From: Piscinibacter sp.
GTDB taxonomy: Bacteria > Pseudomonadota > Gammaproteobacteria > Burkholderiales > Burkholderiaceae_C
Length of the DNA: 50,928 nucleotides
Assembly (NCBI GenBank): GCA_016706565.1
Contig: JADJJI010000010.1
Span: 1-50,928, forward strand
Direction: 5' to 3'
A program made the translations under genes and the position numbers. The notes beneath the pieces were generated by a model that did no database searches, had not been told where the DNA came from, and was given only the letters and a program-made list of their open reading frames with translations. Shown here piece after piece: positions 8,976 through 17,501 of the stretch (within the stretch, counting starts at the first letter, position 1; the number at the start of each line of letters is the position of its first letter).

Positions 8976-9090
8976 GCTACCCACTAACCTTCAATATGGG
9001 TATCAACATACCCATCATGAAGTCATGCCTCTTGACCTCGGTTTATCTAGATGGGTAAACTGCTACCCGCAAAGTAGCTTTATGGGTAGC
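8976..9090 (+). promoter_or_regulatory. hipBA promoter with paired operators
   Basis: Two palindromes share the arm ATGGGTA: 8,996-9,015 is perfect (ATGGGTAT-CAAC-ATACCCAT), and 9,051-9,070 has the same 6-base spacing between ATGGGTA and TACCC. Further half-sites lie at 8,976-8,983 (GCTACCCA) and 9,081-9,090, the latter overlapping the hipB ribosome-binding region. A possible promoter, TTGACC (9,032-9,037) and TAAACT (9,056-9,061), has its -10 inside the second palindrome. HipB proteins are known to bind such repeated palindromes and repress their own operon, so autoregulation is the natural reading. Confidence 0.7.
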
Positions 9091-9092
9091 AG

Positions 9093-9422
9093 ATGACAAC
9101 CGAGACAACCCTTCCGCTGGAAGTCACCACGGCGGCCCAGAGGTTCGGCGAGAACCTACGGCTCGCCCGCGTCCGCCGTCACATGAACCAGGAAGAACTC
9201 GCTCAAGCTTGCGGCATCACCCGCAAGACGCTGTACACCCTCGAGAAAGGCGCACCGGGCGCAACCATCGCCACCGCCTTTGCTGTGCTCTGGAAGCTCG
9301 GCCTGCTCAACACGGCAGCGGCGCTGGCCGACCCTGATGCCGACGAGCACGGGAAGATTCTCGAGGCTGCCCGCAGGCCCAAGCGCGTGCGCAACCCAGT
9401 CGACAGCGACAACGACTTCTGA
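9093..9422 (+). CDS. hipB: HipB-like antitoxin, Xre-family DNA-binding protein
   Basis: 109 aa, with a Cro/C1-type helix-turn-helix from about residue 20 to 75 (ARVRRHMNQEELAQACGI, then KTLYTLEKG). The C-terminal tail is charged (RRPKRVRNPVDSDNDF) and would reach into the toxin partner, as in other HipB proteins. The gene ends 3 bases before hipA, the usual antitoxin-first order, so the two are translationally linked. Its presumed operators lie immediately upstream (8,996-9,070), with one half-site overlapping the start region. It should neutralise HipA and repress the operon. In an island such pairs also act as stability modules. Confidence 0.85.
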   Translation: MTTETTLPLEVTTAAQRFGENLRLARVRRHMNQEELAQACGITRKTLYTLEKGAPGATIATAFAVLWKLGLLNTAAALADPDADEHGKILEAARRPKRVRNPVDSDNDF

Positions 9423-9425
9423 CCC

Positions 9426-10700
9426 ATGGCCAACGACGAACAAGCCTGCTACGTCTACATCCAGCTTCCCGGGACAATGGAGACCGTGCCCTGCGCGTCG
9501 CTCAAGGTTCGCGGTGTTGGCGCAGGCGCCTTTGAAGGCACCTTCACGTACGGCAAGCGGTATCTGGAACGGCCCGAGGTGATGGCCTTGGACCCGTTCC
9601 ACCTGCCTCTATCGACGCGCCCGCAGAAGTTCACGAAGCTCAAGGGCATTCCAGGCGCCGTTCGTGACGCAAGCCCCGACGCATGGGGCCGTAGAGTCAT
9701 CCAGGCCAAGCTGCAACGGCCCGAAGCGGACATCCAGGAAGTGGAATACCTGCTCAACGGGCCGGACGACGGCGCTGGCAATCTGAGCTTCGGAAGAACT
9801 GCAACACCGCCCGCTCCACGGCGACCTTTCAATCGCACGCATCAATTGCCTGCCCTCATCGAGGCGGCCGAGAAGCTGGAAGAGGACGGACGGCTTCCCC
9901 ACGAGGTGCTCGAAGAACTCGAACCCGGCACCAGCATGGGTGGCGCCAGACCCAAAGTGACGGTCGAGGACGACCACAAAATCTGGCTGGCCAAGCTGCC
10001 CGAGAAAGCCGACCGGCACAACATGCAGCGCATCGAGTACGCGACGCTGGAGTTGGCCCGCGCCGCCGGGCTTCGCGTTTGCGGAACGCGCCTAGAGCGA
10101 GTCGGAGAGCGCGACGCGCTAATGCTCGACCGCTTCGACCGCGAATGGAATCCGGACGCCAATGGCTACTGGCGCTACGGGCTCGTCTCGGGCCTGACCG
10201 TGATTGATGCCGAGGATGGCTACCTCGGTCGCGAGCGCTGGTCATACCCGCTGCTCGCGGATGAACTTCGGCGCTGGTCCGTCAAGGGCAACGACGACCG
10301 TCGCGAACTCTTCCTTCGCATGGTCTTCAACGCCATGGTCACCAACAACGACGACCATCCTCGCAACCACGCCCTGCTGCACACCAAAGGTGGTTGGCGC
10401 CTTTCACCGGGCTACGACATCCTGCCGGTGCCGCTGGTCTCCCTCGAGCGGCGAGACCTGGCTCTCGAAGTCGGTCGCTTCGGTCGGGCCGCGAGTCTCT
10501 ACAACATCCTTTCCCAGTGCGATGTGTTCGGGCTGACGAAAGAAGATGCACAAGCGCTGATTGATGGGATGCTCAACGTGGTCCGGGGTTGGCGCGAGTT
10601 CTTCATCCAGCGAGGCGTCGAGCAACGCAGCATCGAGATGCTCGAGCAAGCCATGCTTCCCCAGTCCTTCTTCCGCGACACGCCTCCCGATGCCGTCTGA
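9426..10700 (+). CDS. hipA: HipA-like serine/threonine kinase toxin
   Basis: 424 aa, the normal size for HipA. The N-terminal subdomain (about 1-110) includes LKGIPGAVRDASPDAWGRR. Then come the phosphorylatable Ser loop G168TS170MGGARPK177, the nucleotide-binding lysine in KIWLAKLPE, the catalytic motif NND309DHPRN314 and the metal-binding Asp331 in SPGYDILP. All key residues are present, so an active kinase is likely. E. coli HipA phosphorylates glutamyl-tRNA synthetase and causes growth arrest; the target here is unknown. The upstream neighbour is its antitoxin, 3 bases away. A short hairpin (CCCGC-ACT-GCGGG, 10,712-10,724) follows without a T-run. Confidence 0.88.
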   Translation: MANDEQACYVYIQLPGTMETVPCASLKVRGVGAGAFEGTFTYGKRYLERPEVMALDPFHLPLSTRPQKFTKLKGIPGAVRDASPDAWGRRVIQAKLQRPEADIQEVEYLLNGPDDGAGNLSFGRTATPPAPRRPFNRTHQLPALIEAAEKLEEDGRLPHEVLEELEPGTSMGGARPKVTVEDDHKIWLAKLPEKADRHNMQRIEYATLELARAAGLRVCGTRLERVGERDALMLDRFDREWNPDANGYWRYGLVSGLTVIDAEDGYLGRERWSYPLLADELRRWSVKGNDDRRELFLRMVFNAMVTNNDDHPRNHALLHTKGGWRLSPGYDILPVPLVSLERRDLALEVGRFGRAASLYNILSQCDVFGLTKEDAQALIDGMLNVVRGWREFFIQRGVEQRSIEMLEQAMLPQSFFRDTPPDAV

Positions 10701-10754
10701 CTGATTCGACACCCGCACTGCGGGAGATGAGCGCGCCACCCTGAACCCCGACAG

Positions 10755-10815
10755 ATTTCAGGCGCCCGAAATCCCTCGCTACACGAAGTCCCTAGGCCAT
10801 ATCCGAAAGGACTTC
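10755..10815 (+). promoter_or_regulatory. Leader copy 1 of the paralogous gene pair
   Basis: The ~60 bases in front of the ATG at 10,816 are nearly repeated in front of the second paralogue (11,613-11,674). The core GCTACAC(G/A)AAGTCCCTAGGCCAT (10,779 on) is identical but for one base, followed by a shared GAAAGGAC ribosome-binding site. In this copy GAAGTCC (10,785-10,791) is perfectly complementary to GGACTTC (10,809-10,815), so an RNA hairpin could cover part of the Shine-Dalgarno. Whether it is a promoter, operator or RNA element is not resolved. Confidence 0.6.
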
Positions 10816-11472
10816 ATGCAAGAGTATCTATCCGCCGACGAAGCGGCGCTGTTCCTGCGCAACGCCCGTATGGGCGGCATCGTGACGCCAGACCAGTTGC
10901 GCTCCGAACTGCGACACGTCAAGCAGCGACCGGCCATCGGGCGCTATGCCGTCGGAGCTTCAGTGCCCAACTGGCTGGTCGAGCGGTTGGACCCCACCAA
11001 GCAGCTGGCGCACAACTACACGGTCTATCCGACGCTTGACCGCCTGGACACCGTGCTGCTCGCAACCATGCAGTGCGCGAATGTGCAGCTGCGATGCGTG
11101 ATGCAACTCAGCGACCCGCTCACGAAGGCATTCCTCCAGGACGCGCTCAAGGAAGGGGTGTTCACTTTGCTGTTCAGCATCGAGAACACCCGCCAGTGCG
11201 CGGTCATGAGTGTGCCGATGGAGTTCGACGAGCCCCGGACGCTGCTGGGCCTCATCCAGACGGCAACACGAAGCTCCGCCGGCATCGCTCCGGCCATGCA
11301 GCTGACCTCGTTCAGCTGCAAACCAGCGTTTGGCAAGAGCCTCGTCACGGGACAACACGTCGACGACGTCATCGCGGTCTTGGCCACCACGCCGACAGTG
11401 GCGGACCTTGAGCTGGCCGCCGGTCGGAGCTCGGGGAACGCCAACGAGCAGCGCGACGCGACCCTGCACTGA
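10816..11472 (+). CDS. Hypothetical protein, paralogue A of an island gene pair
   Basis: 218 aa, family not recognised. It starts at ATG 10,816 behind GAAAGGAC. It shares architecture with the next gene: VPNWLVERLD (50-59) against VPDWLIRSLD (47-56), then a beta-rich stretch with matching blocks (LLATMQ..A.VQLRCVMQL against LWVTLAMRRATAELRIVMPL) and a second helix-strand region ending in VIAVLAT against VVVVLAS. There is no signal peptide or membrane helix, so it should be cytosolic. The N-terminal ~45 residues (SADEAALFLRNARMGG) have no counterpart in the second protein. It follows hipBA but has its own leader and terminator, so it is probably independent. Function unknown. Confidence 0.7.
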   Translation: MQEYLSADEAALFLRNARMGGIVTPDQLRSELRHVKQRPAIGRYAVGASVPNWLVERLDPTKQLAHNYTVYPTLDRLDTVLLATMQCANVQLRCVMQLSDPLTKAFLQDALKEGVFTLLFSIENTRQCAVMSVPMEFDEPRTLLGLIQTATRSSAGIAPAMQLTSFSCKPAFGKSLVTGQHVDDVIAVLATTPTVADLELAAGRSSGNANEQRDATLH

Positions 11473-11508
11473 CGAACACAGCGAGAACAAGGAACCAACT
11501 CATTCACC

Positions 11509-11543
11509 GAGGGGCGCGGCAACATCCGCGCCCCTCTTCTTTC
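11509..11543 (+). terminator. Intrinsic terminator after paralogue A
   Basis: GAGGGGCGCGG (11,509-11,519) pairs perfectly with CCGCGCCCCTC (11,526-11,536), an 11-bp stem with a 6-base loop, followed by the pyrimidine run TTCTTTC. It makes the two paralogues separate transcripts. Confidence 0.8.
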
Positions 11544-11612
11544 ATGGTCACCGCGAATCCGTGTGACCACCCACGCAACCCGCAAACATTCGTCCTCGCA
11601 CAGGCCTGCGAG

Positions 11613-11674
11613 TTCTTCAGGGCGGTCGATTCCATGGCTACACAAAGTCCCTAGGCCATTTTGAAAGGACCCAC
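11613..11674 (+). promoter_or_regulatory. Leader copy 2 of the paralogous gene pair
   Basis: Second copy of the leader seen at 10,755-10,815. TTCAGG, a middle part with scattered matches, the conserved core GCTACACAAAGTCCCTAGGC and GAAAGGAC occur in the same order and spacing before the ATG. The hairpin complementarity is weaker here (AGTCC/GGAC only). Conservation is higher than between the two coding regions, which points to selection on, or recent exchange of, this segment. Confidence 0.6.
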
Positions 11675-12277
11675 ATGGACTTGGAACCCGAGCGCCTTCT
11701 CGCCGCCCTGCGCAAGATACGCATCGGATACGTGGCAGCACCTCCGGACCGCGACGAGACCAGTCGCGCCACGAGCGACTCGACGGCGACTGACCTGTCA
11801 CTCTTGGCCACCGTTCCGGACTGGCTCATACGCTCGCTCGATACGGGCCAAGACGCACCTCGCGTCCGGCTCGAGGTCTTCAGCGTTGCAGACGAGCACG
11901 AGCTGTGGGTCACGCTCGCCATGCGACGAGCCACAGCGGAACTGCGCATCGTGATGCCACTGGATGATGATGGCGTGCAGGCCTTCTTCCGAAACGGCCT
12001 GCGCGGCGGCGACCTGCGTCTGGCGCTCGAGACCGAGGACGAGGAACTCTCTGCGGATGTCACCCTCGGCATCAACCTCGGCGGGCAGGACTTTGAGCAG
12101 CTCCTGGACAAGGCGCACTGCCTCGACGGCTCGCTCACGCGGCTGGTACAGGTTGTCGAGCTCATGTCGCGCGCAGTGTCGATGCCGTCAGTCCAAGTCG
12201 ACAGCAGCGCCTGCGAGGTCGTCGTCGTGCTCGCGAGCAATCGAGCGCACGCCCTGCTGGCAAGTTCCGGAGGTTGA
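11675..12277 (+). CDS. Hypothetical protein, paralogue B of an island gene pair
   Basis: 200 aa, family not recognised; diverged paralogue of the gene at 10,816. Shared parts are VPDWLIRSLD, the strand-rich block LWVTLAMRRATAELRIVMPL, the helix before GGDLRLALETEDEE (against GVFTLLFSIENTRQ), and the closing VVVVLAS. It is more acidic than paralogue A, particularly ETEDEELSADV. It starts at ATG 11,675 after GAAAGGAC and has its own copy of the leader. The stop is followed at 70 bases by a strong hairpin. A pair of related but distinct soluble proteins with separately duplicated leaders could form a heteromer or act as two specificity variants; both ideas are inference. Confidence 0.7.
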   Translation: MDLEPERLLAALRKIRIGYVAAPPDRDETSRATSDSTATDLSLLATVPDWLIRSLDTGQDAPRVRLEVFSVADEHELWVTLAMRRATAELRIVMPLDDDGVQAFFRNGLRGGDLRLALETEDEELSADVTLGINLGGQDFEQLLDKAHCLDGSLTRLVQVVELMSRAVSMPSVQVDSSACEVVVVLASNRAHALLASSGG

Positions 12278-12347
12278 CGCACGCGTCGCCCCCCCCAAAA
12301 ATTAGAGCTAAGCAGTCTGACCATCACCGGCATCACGCCGGATTCAA

Positions 12348-12372
12348 GCGGGCGCGACTTCGTCGCGCCCGC
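12348..12372 (+). terminator. GC-rich hairpin after paralogue B
   Basis: GCGGGCGCGAC (12,348-12,358) and GTCGCGCCCGC (12,362-12,372) form an 11-bp perfect stem with a TTC loop, but only ACTTCAAG follows, not a T-run. It may be a weak terminator or an RNA-stabilising 3' structure. The rest of 12,278-12,583 holds no gene that I can support; it leads into the ribosome-binding site AGGTGAGA of the next gene. Confidence 0.5.
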
Positions 12373-12583
12373 ACTTCAAGCAAGCCACCACGCATCCTCC
12401 CGTCGGGCCGTTGCCTGCTTCAGGCCCTACGCGACCTAGCAAAAGCAGCCTGCCGCAAGCAGGCCATCCCACGAGACGCCTCGCAATTTCCCTTGTTCGC
12501 TTGGTACAAGTCGCCCTGCAGTGAAACCAGCCAACTCGGCTAAGCTGCTCCCGACGCCAAAGGTATCCAGGTGAGAGACACAC

Positions 12584-13810
12584 ATGTCGATTGAAGTTGT
12601 TGGCCCAGAGAAGTATCTGTATCAGGATGAGGTGTGCGTCGAGCTTGCCTTGCGGTTTTGGGATGCCGACGATGTTGAATGCATTGCAGAACCGCTCGGC
12701 GGCGAAGATGGAGAGCTGCGGGTCAACCTCGACGGTATTCGGTTTGAATTGGAGTTGCAGGTAAAGGGCGCATCCGCCCCGAGTGAGATGGTCACGCTGC
12801 CCAAGTTGGCGGAGTACCTTGCACACTTTCCCGGCCACGAGCATCAGAATTTCCTGCTAGAACGCCTCCTCGCCAACCCGAACAAGCTTGCAGTGTTGAT
12901 TTGTGCGCAACGTGCGGGGGACCAGGCCGCAAAGTATGCGAAGCCGCGCAGTTGGAAAGGCGAGCGACACCGCAAGGACCACATACTTGTTCGCGAAGCG
13001 AAGGCACTGCTCGCTGAACTCGACAAGGTTGAGGTCCACAACTCTGCGGCTGGCGGCCTAAAGGGGCCGCGAGAGGCGCACCTCCGGACATTCGCGAAGA
13101 CTACTGACCACAAGACACTTCGCGAAGCGCTCAGCCGACTCATCCTTCTTGAACAGTGGACTGGAGACGACGTCCGCCACTTCTTAAACCGTTCCTTGCG
13201 CGGGCGCGGGATTGCAGACGATAGGCTGGACGACGTGAGGAGCCGCCTCGTGACAGCACTTCAGGCGGCGAAGACACTGCGAAGAGATGCATATCCGGCG
13301 TTCAGGGAAATCATCCACGCGGCCACGCATCACACGGTCGCGCCAGCGAGCTACGTGCCGCGCGGGAACGAGCCCACGTGGGTTCGGACGTTGAGTGACA
13401 GACGGGTGCTGTTGCTTTCTGGTCCGCCCCGCTGTGGGAAGTCCGACGCAGCCTGCTGGGTCGCAGCCCAGCTGGAGCAGTTGGGATACACGAGTTTGAA
13501 ATTCGGCGACCTTTCGACCGCGGAGCGTTGGCTTCTCGAGCCCGGAAGGAACAGCAAGGTAGCGGTACTCGATGACCCCCTTGGGACCGCGAGTGGTAAC
13601 GAGCCGTCCCCAGAGGCGGCGCTCCGGCGGCTTGACGGCCTCATCAAGTCTCTCCCGCCCGAAAAGCGTCTAGTCGTCTCGCAGTCTCAGGAGCCACTCC
13701 TCGCTGCGACGAGAGCCAAGCGACTGTCTGACGTCGTTACTGGAAGCTTGCACTGGGAAGACTTAGGGCTGCTGACGCACGAGTTCTTGAAGGGCGTATG
13801 GAAGCACTGA
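12584..13810 (+). pseudogene. Nuclease-STAND ATPase (nSTAND3-like), N-terminal fragment
   Basis: The 408 codons present are the front of a large defence-type protein. Residues ~1-120 look like a PD-(D/E)XK effector of the DUF4297/Cap4-like kind: YLYQDEVCVELALRF at the start, then ELELQVKGA with the E-x-Q-x-K active-site pattern. A helical spacer follows, then a STAND P-loop NTPase with Walker A GPPRCGKS (280-287) and Walker B VAVLDDPLG (326-334). The frame ends at WKH followed by TGA, and that TGA is the first three bases of an IS3-family element. The remainder of the protein resumes at 14,851, with the NTPase C-terminal part missing. Signalling through STAND proteins needs the sensor domain, so the system is probably dead, although the nuclease domain could still be made. 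Confidence 0.7.
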
Positions 13811-14843
13811 CCTTGCCCCTGGATCCCGTATCCCATAGCTGGACTACGCGCTGGCTTGCCGGGGTTGGCTGGCGAGCCAGGCTTCTTCGAACTGCACGGG
13901 CAGGTGGGGCGCGTCGAGTGGCGGGGTTGTACAGAGCAACCAGGCCAAACTGTCGGCCTGGCGTCTCTGGCTCGGGTCGGTCTGCCGGCCAGCCGTGCGA
14001 CGCCCACCAGTGAATCAAACAAAGGCCTCGCTGCAGGCGTTGTCCCAGCAGTTGCCACGCCGGCTCATCGAGGCAGTGATGCCGTACCCGGGCACTGTCG
14101 CGGTAGTCCTTGCTGGCGTACTGGCTGCCCCGGTCGCTGTGGAAGATCAGGCCAGCACCCTGCCCGGATGGCGGCCGCACCAGGCGCGCGCAACGACGAC
14201 CAGCCCACGCCCTGGCTCCCGGCGGAAGCGCCGCGCCCACCCTGGCGGCGAACGGTCCCGCACGGCCAGACCAGCCGCCGGCGAGGCGGGGGGTGGACGT
14301 CGCCCACCCAGACCTTCGGGCTCGCTCACGGCGAACGCTTGGTTGGCAGGGTCGCCGTGATGGGCCGGGCGGGGATGCTGGCAGCGCCAGCTTCGCCCCT
14401 GCCCGCAGGCCGCCGGCCCGGGCCGCCCCGGGGCCGGCCACCGGCCTGGGGACCCCTGGTTGGTGCCAACCGGTCGCCGAGGTGGCGTCGCTGGGCGTGC
14501 TGGCGGGCTGGAGGTTGCTGGTGCGGCCGGTGAAGCCTGCGCGGCGCACGGCACCGAGATCACCACGCCGGTGGCGCTGGATGAAGGCTACTCCCCTTTG
14601 CAAGACGCCGTTGTTTCCCAGGATGTCGCGCTCCATCGTCACCCGGGCCAGTCCGCACGCAGCCGGGTGATCGTGGACACAGGCTTGCTGTCCGCGCGGA
14701 AAGGTCTGATCGACCACGCCCAGCGTCCTGCCCACCGCCGCAATGTCTCCTCTTCGACCAGGCGCACCGCCTCCAGCATTCCTCCTGGGCGCCACGCTCG
14801 CCCCCGACGCCACCCTCGATGTCCCCGTCGCCCTGGCAAGTCA
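13808..14843 (-). mobile_element. Decayed IS3-family insertion sequence
   Basis: The ends are probably TGACCTTGCC at 13,808 (left) and TGACTTGCCA read inward on the other strand from 14,843 (right), imperfect inverted repeats of the TGA..TCA type. About 1.04 kb is less than the 1.2-1.3 kb of intact relatives, so internal deletions are likely. No target duplication is visible, and part of the host gene is missing, as after an adjacent deletion. The exact ends are inferred; the transposase remains inside are unmistakable. Confidence 0.65.
13840..14790 (-). pseudogene. IS3-family transposase (OrfA/OrfB remnants, frameshifted)
   Basis: Reverse-strand pieces in different frames match IS3 transposases in the right order. 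OrfA parts are EAVRLVEE and TLGVVDQTF, then VTMERDIL. OrfB parts are the beginning of the DDE domain (VWVGDV), HSDRGSQYASKDYRD (near 14,140-14,090) containing the second catalytic Asp, then in another frame MSRRGNCWDNACSEAF carrying the catalytic Glu and running into a stop, and finally LYNP near the end. At least three frame changes are required to read it through, so it cannot produce an active transposase. Confidence 0.8.
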
Positions 14844-14921
14844 ATGAGGGATGGACAGCGGGGGCTCCCTCGGGCGACTCGACCCCGACGCCACCCTCGA
14901 TGATGCCGTCGCCCTAGCGAG
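14802..14921 (+). repeat. Imperfect direct repeat across the IS / STAND junction
   Basis: 14,802-14,840 and 14,883-14,921 match at 34 of 39 positions (shared core CCCCGACGCCACCCTCGATG, then CCGTCGCCCT), and the flanking ~20 bases on the left also resemble each other. The offset is 81 bases, a whole number of codons, and both copies read PDATLD..VALAS in the same frame. Copy 1 lies in the putative IS end and copy 2 in the downstream STAND fragment. Confidence 0.7.
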
Positions 14922-17373
14922 CGAATCTGCCAGCGCGTTCGCTGCCGCCCTCGCGAAGGAACCCAACGCGGAGCGGTTGCTAGCTGCAATTGGCATCGGT
15001 TCCAGCGCGGCGGAAGATTTGCCCTTCAGGGAACTCGCATTCATGCTCGGGGCGGGTGGAGAGCCCGTAGTACCAAACGACATGTCGGGAGGGGGCATCT
15101 TCTACGGTGGACCACCCAATACAAGTCCCCCCAAGCTGCCAACGTATTCCACGGAGCCAAGTCTCGACGTTGCGAGTGCGAACGAGCTGACGCGCCTGTC
15201 CAGGCACCACGTCGTCGCCCTTCATTCTGCGAAGACGACAGCTTTCACGCACCCCTACTACCGAATGGCTGCGCAATCGGTCGTTGCGTCTGCGGATGTG
15301 CTCACCGCAGAGCCGCTCTTCGTAATGCTTCATCGCGGACTGTTCTCGCTCGGTGCAAACGCCTCGAAGGCGGTGGCCGCGAACCTGCCGTGGCTTCATC
15401 GCTACCTCGCGCCGCACGGAGACGCTGGGGACAGAATCATCGAGGAGGCTGCCGCCGGCTTGAACTCGTACTTCCCCGCCACGCGGGACCTCTGCTTCAA
15501 GTTCTTGATGTCCCTGCTACCCCGATTGAGCGAAGACAATCGCGCCAAAGCGGGCGACTGGATTCGTGTCATCACGCACTTGAAGGTGGACAACTTCGTG
15601 TGGTCGAACGGCGAGCCAATCGTGCCCGTCGGAATGTTCTTATCAGCGTTTGACTTGATTCGCGGCGAGCACACCGACCTATCAGAAGCAGAACTTGCGC
15701 GTTACGGTGCGATTCTTGACGGAGATGAGGCCGAATCGCCAAGCCCACGCCAGGCTGTCGAGATGCTCAAGCACTATCGAGCTAGCCCAAAGAGCTTGAC
15801 TACGCGCGCAATGGGGCGGTTCCTGAGCTACGACGTTGGCGCCATTCGAGCAGACGCTGTGAAGACCTGGCTCTCTGAGGCGCGGGCCAGTGACCAAGAA
15901 CTGCTTGGGCGCGTACTGCGGGACGAACATCCCAGTGTTGCCGACGCAGCACTCGAAGGAACGCTGCACGGATGGAAGCATCTGGACGACGAGCGCAGGC
16001 GCGAGGTTGGAAGAATGCTCGAGGCAATGGCGAACCGACCTAACGACGCAGCCGTCATGCTGTCGAGACTACTTGAAAAGTTCAGTGACCAAGACTCCAA
16101 CGGAAGCCTCCCGTGGTCCTTGTTCAAGGACCTGCTCCCAATAGCGCTCAGAGCCTTCCCGCAATCTTTCGACATTGCAGAAGAGCGACTGTTCCACGCA
16201 GTCAGAGCTTCCTCCCGGCATCTTGCTCCTGAAGACGGTTTGAGGCTGTGCGAGGAGTGGGTAACCTGGCTTGAGCGGGAGGTACATCAGGGAAGGCTGC
16301 CAGACGACTACGGCCTGGGTATCTGCGATGTTCTCTTGGACATGACAAGGAGTCGACCTGAACTTCGCTTTGCACTGGTGGAGAGGCTGCTGGCATTTCC
16401 CTCCACGGGTCCCATGCTTGTGTTCCTCTGCGACCTTGTAGACGAGTGGGGCACGCTCGTGGAGAGCGAGAGGGCTGCAATCCTGAGGCTCCTGTCTTCC
16501 GGCAGGACAGACATCCACTGGCTAAAGGCCGGGGCCATTACTCGAAGTGCGGTGCCGGCCGAAGTAGCTACAGGCACCTTGCCCGCGGGTGTCGAGCTAC
16601 ATGGGCAGGCAGAGTCACTACTTGCCGAATTGCCAAGCTCTCTCGTGGACGCAGCTGTGCGTCTCTACTGTGGCACGCCTCAACCACTGTGGTGGCTGGG
16701 TAAGCATCACCCCAACTCCGATACATGGAGAAGGGTGGTCTTGGCAATTGCGCATGCGCCTGACCACCCGCTGTTCGAGATTGCGTTGACGGATGTGGCG
16801 GACCACGGCCAAAGGAATGAGTTCGAAGCGATTGTCGAAGGCCTCCGAAATCAGGTCCCGGAGCGACTGTTCAATTTCTTGCTTGCCCACAAGGCAGGCA
16901 GAGTCGGCGAATGGCATAGGGGCGCCTGGGACGCTCTGTTGGCAGCAGCACCGAGCTCTAAGGTCAAGGAGGATTGGCACAGCGCGCTGTGCAGACTGGC
17001 ACCGCTCGCCTTGGACCGTGTCACTGACCTCAAGTTCTGGCTTTCTGAGAAGGGGGCGGTAGATGCTGTGCTTGAATCGCTTTCAGGTGACTTGCTCGTA
17101 CTCAAACTACTTGCCGCTCTCGGGGAGGCCGCGTCGGATGTTGGTCTTCCTCTCGCCCAAACCCTCCTTGGCTTGGTCCAACACAACCCACCAAGGTTGC
17201 ACGGAACCTACAGCACCATAGCAAGCGTGCTCAAGACGACGGTCGGGAGTGAAGAGGTATTGCAGAAGCTTGAAGTCTTTCGTCGTTCGACGTTGGACCA
17301 GCGCGAGAAGATAAAGAAGGATGTCTTGGCGACGTTGGAGCCCTCAGCTCTATGTGGATGGGTCACCCCGTAA
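14851..17373 (+). pseudogene. STAND ATPase C-terminal sensor fragment
   Basis: 840 codons from the first in-frame ATG; an in-frame stop lies at 14,845-14,847. The whole length is helical and repeat-like, with many leucine-rich helices, no membrane segments and no enzyme motif. This is what is expected for the C-terminal sensor of a nSTAND-type defence ATPase. Its opening (LDDAVALASESASAFAAAL...LPFRELAFMLGAG) looks like the linker after the ATPase core, so it is the continuation of the fragment ending at 13,810, with the intervening part lost. The coding frame is undamaged over 2.5 kb, so the break is recent or the fragment is still used. A separate helical-repeat protein is possible but less likely. 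Confidence 0.65.
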
Positions 17374-17501
17374 CGAGAACCGCGATATGAGTGCCGTCCC
17401 CCAGCCCGACCAAGCAATACTGATGGCCGGCCATTGGCTATGCGAATCACCCTCACGGTGACGGAGCAGTAACGGCGATTGGGTTCTGCCCTCCGGCTTC
17501 C

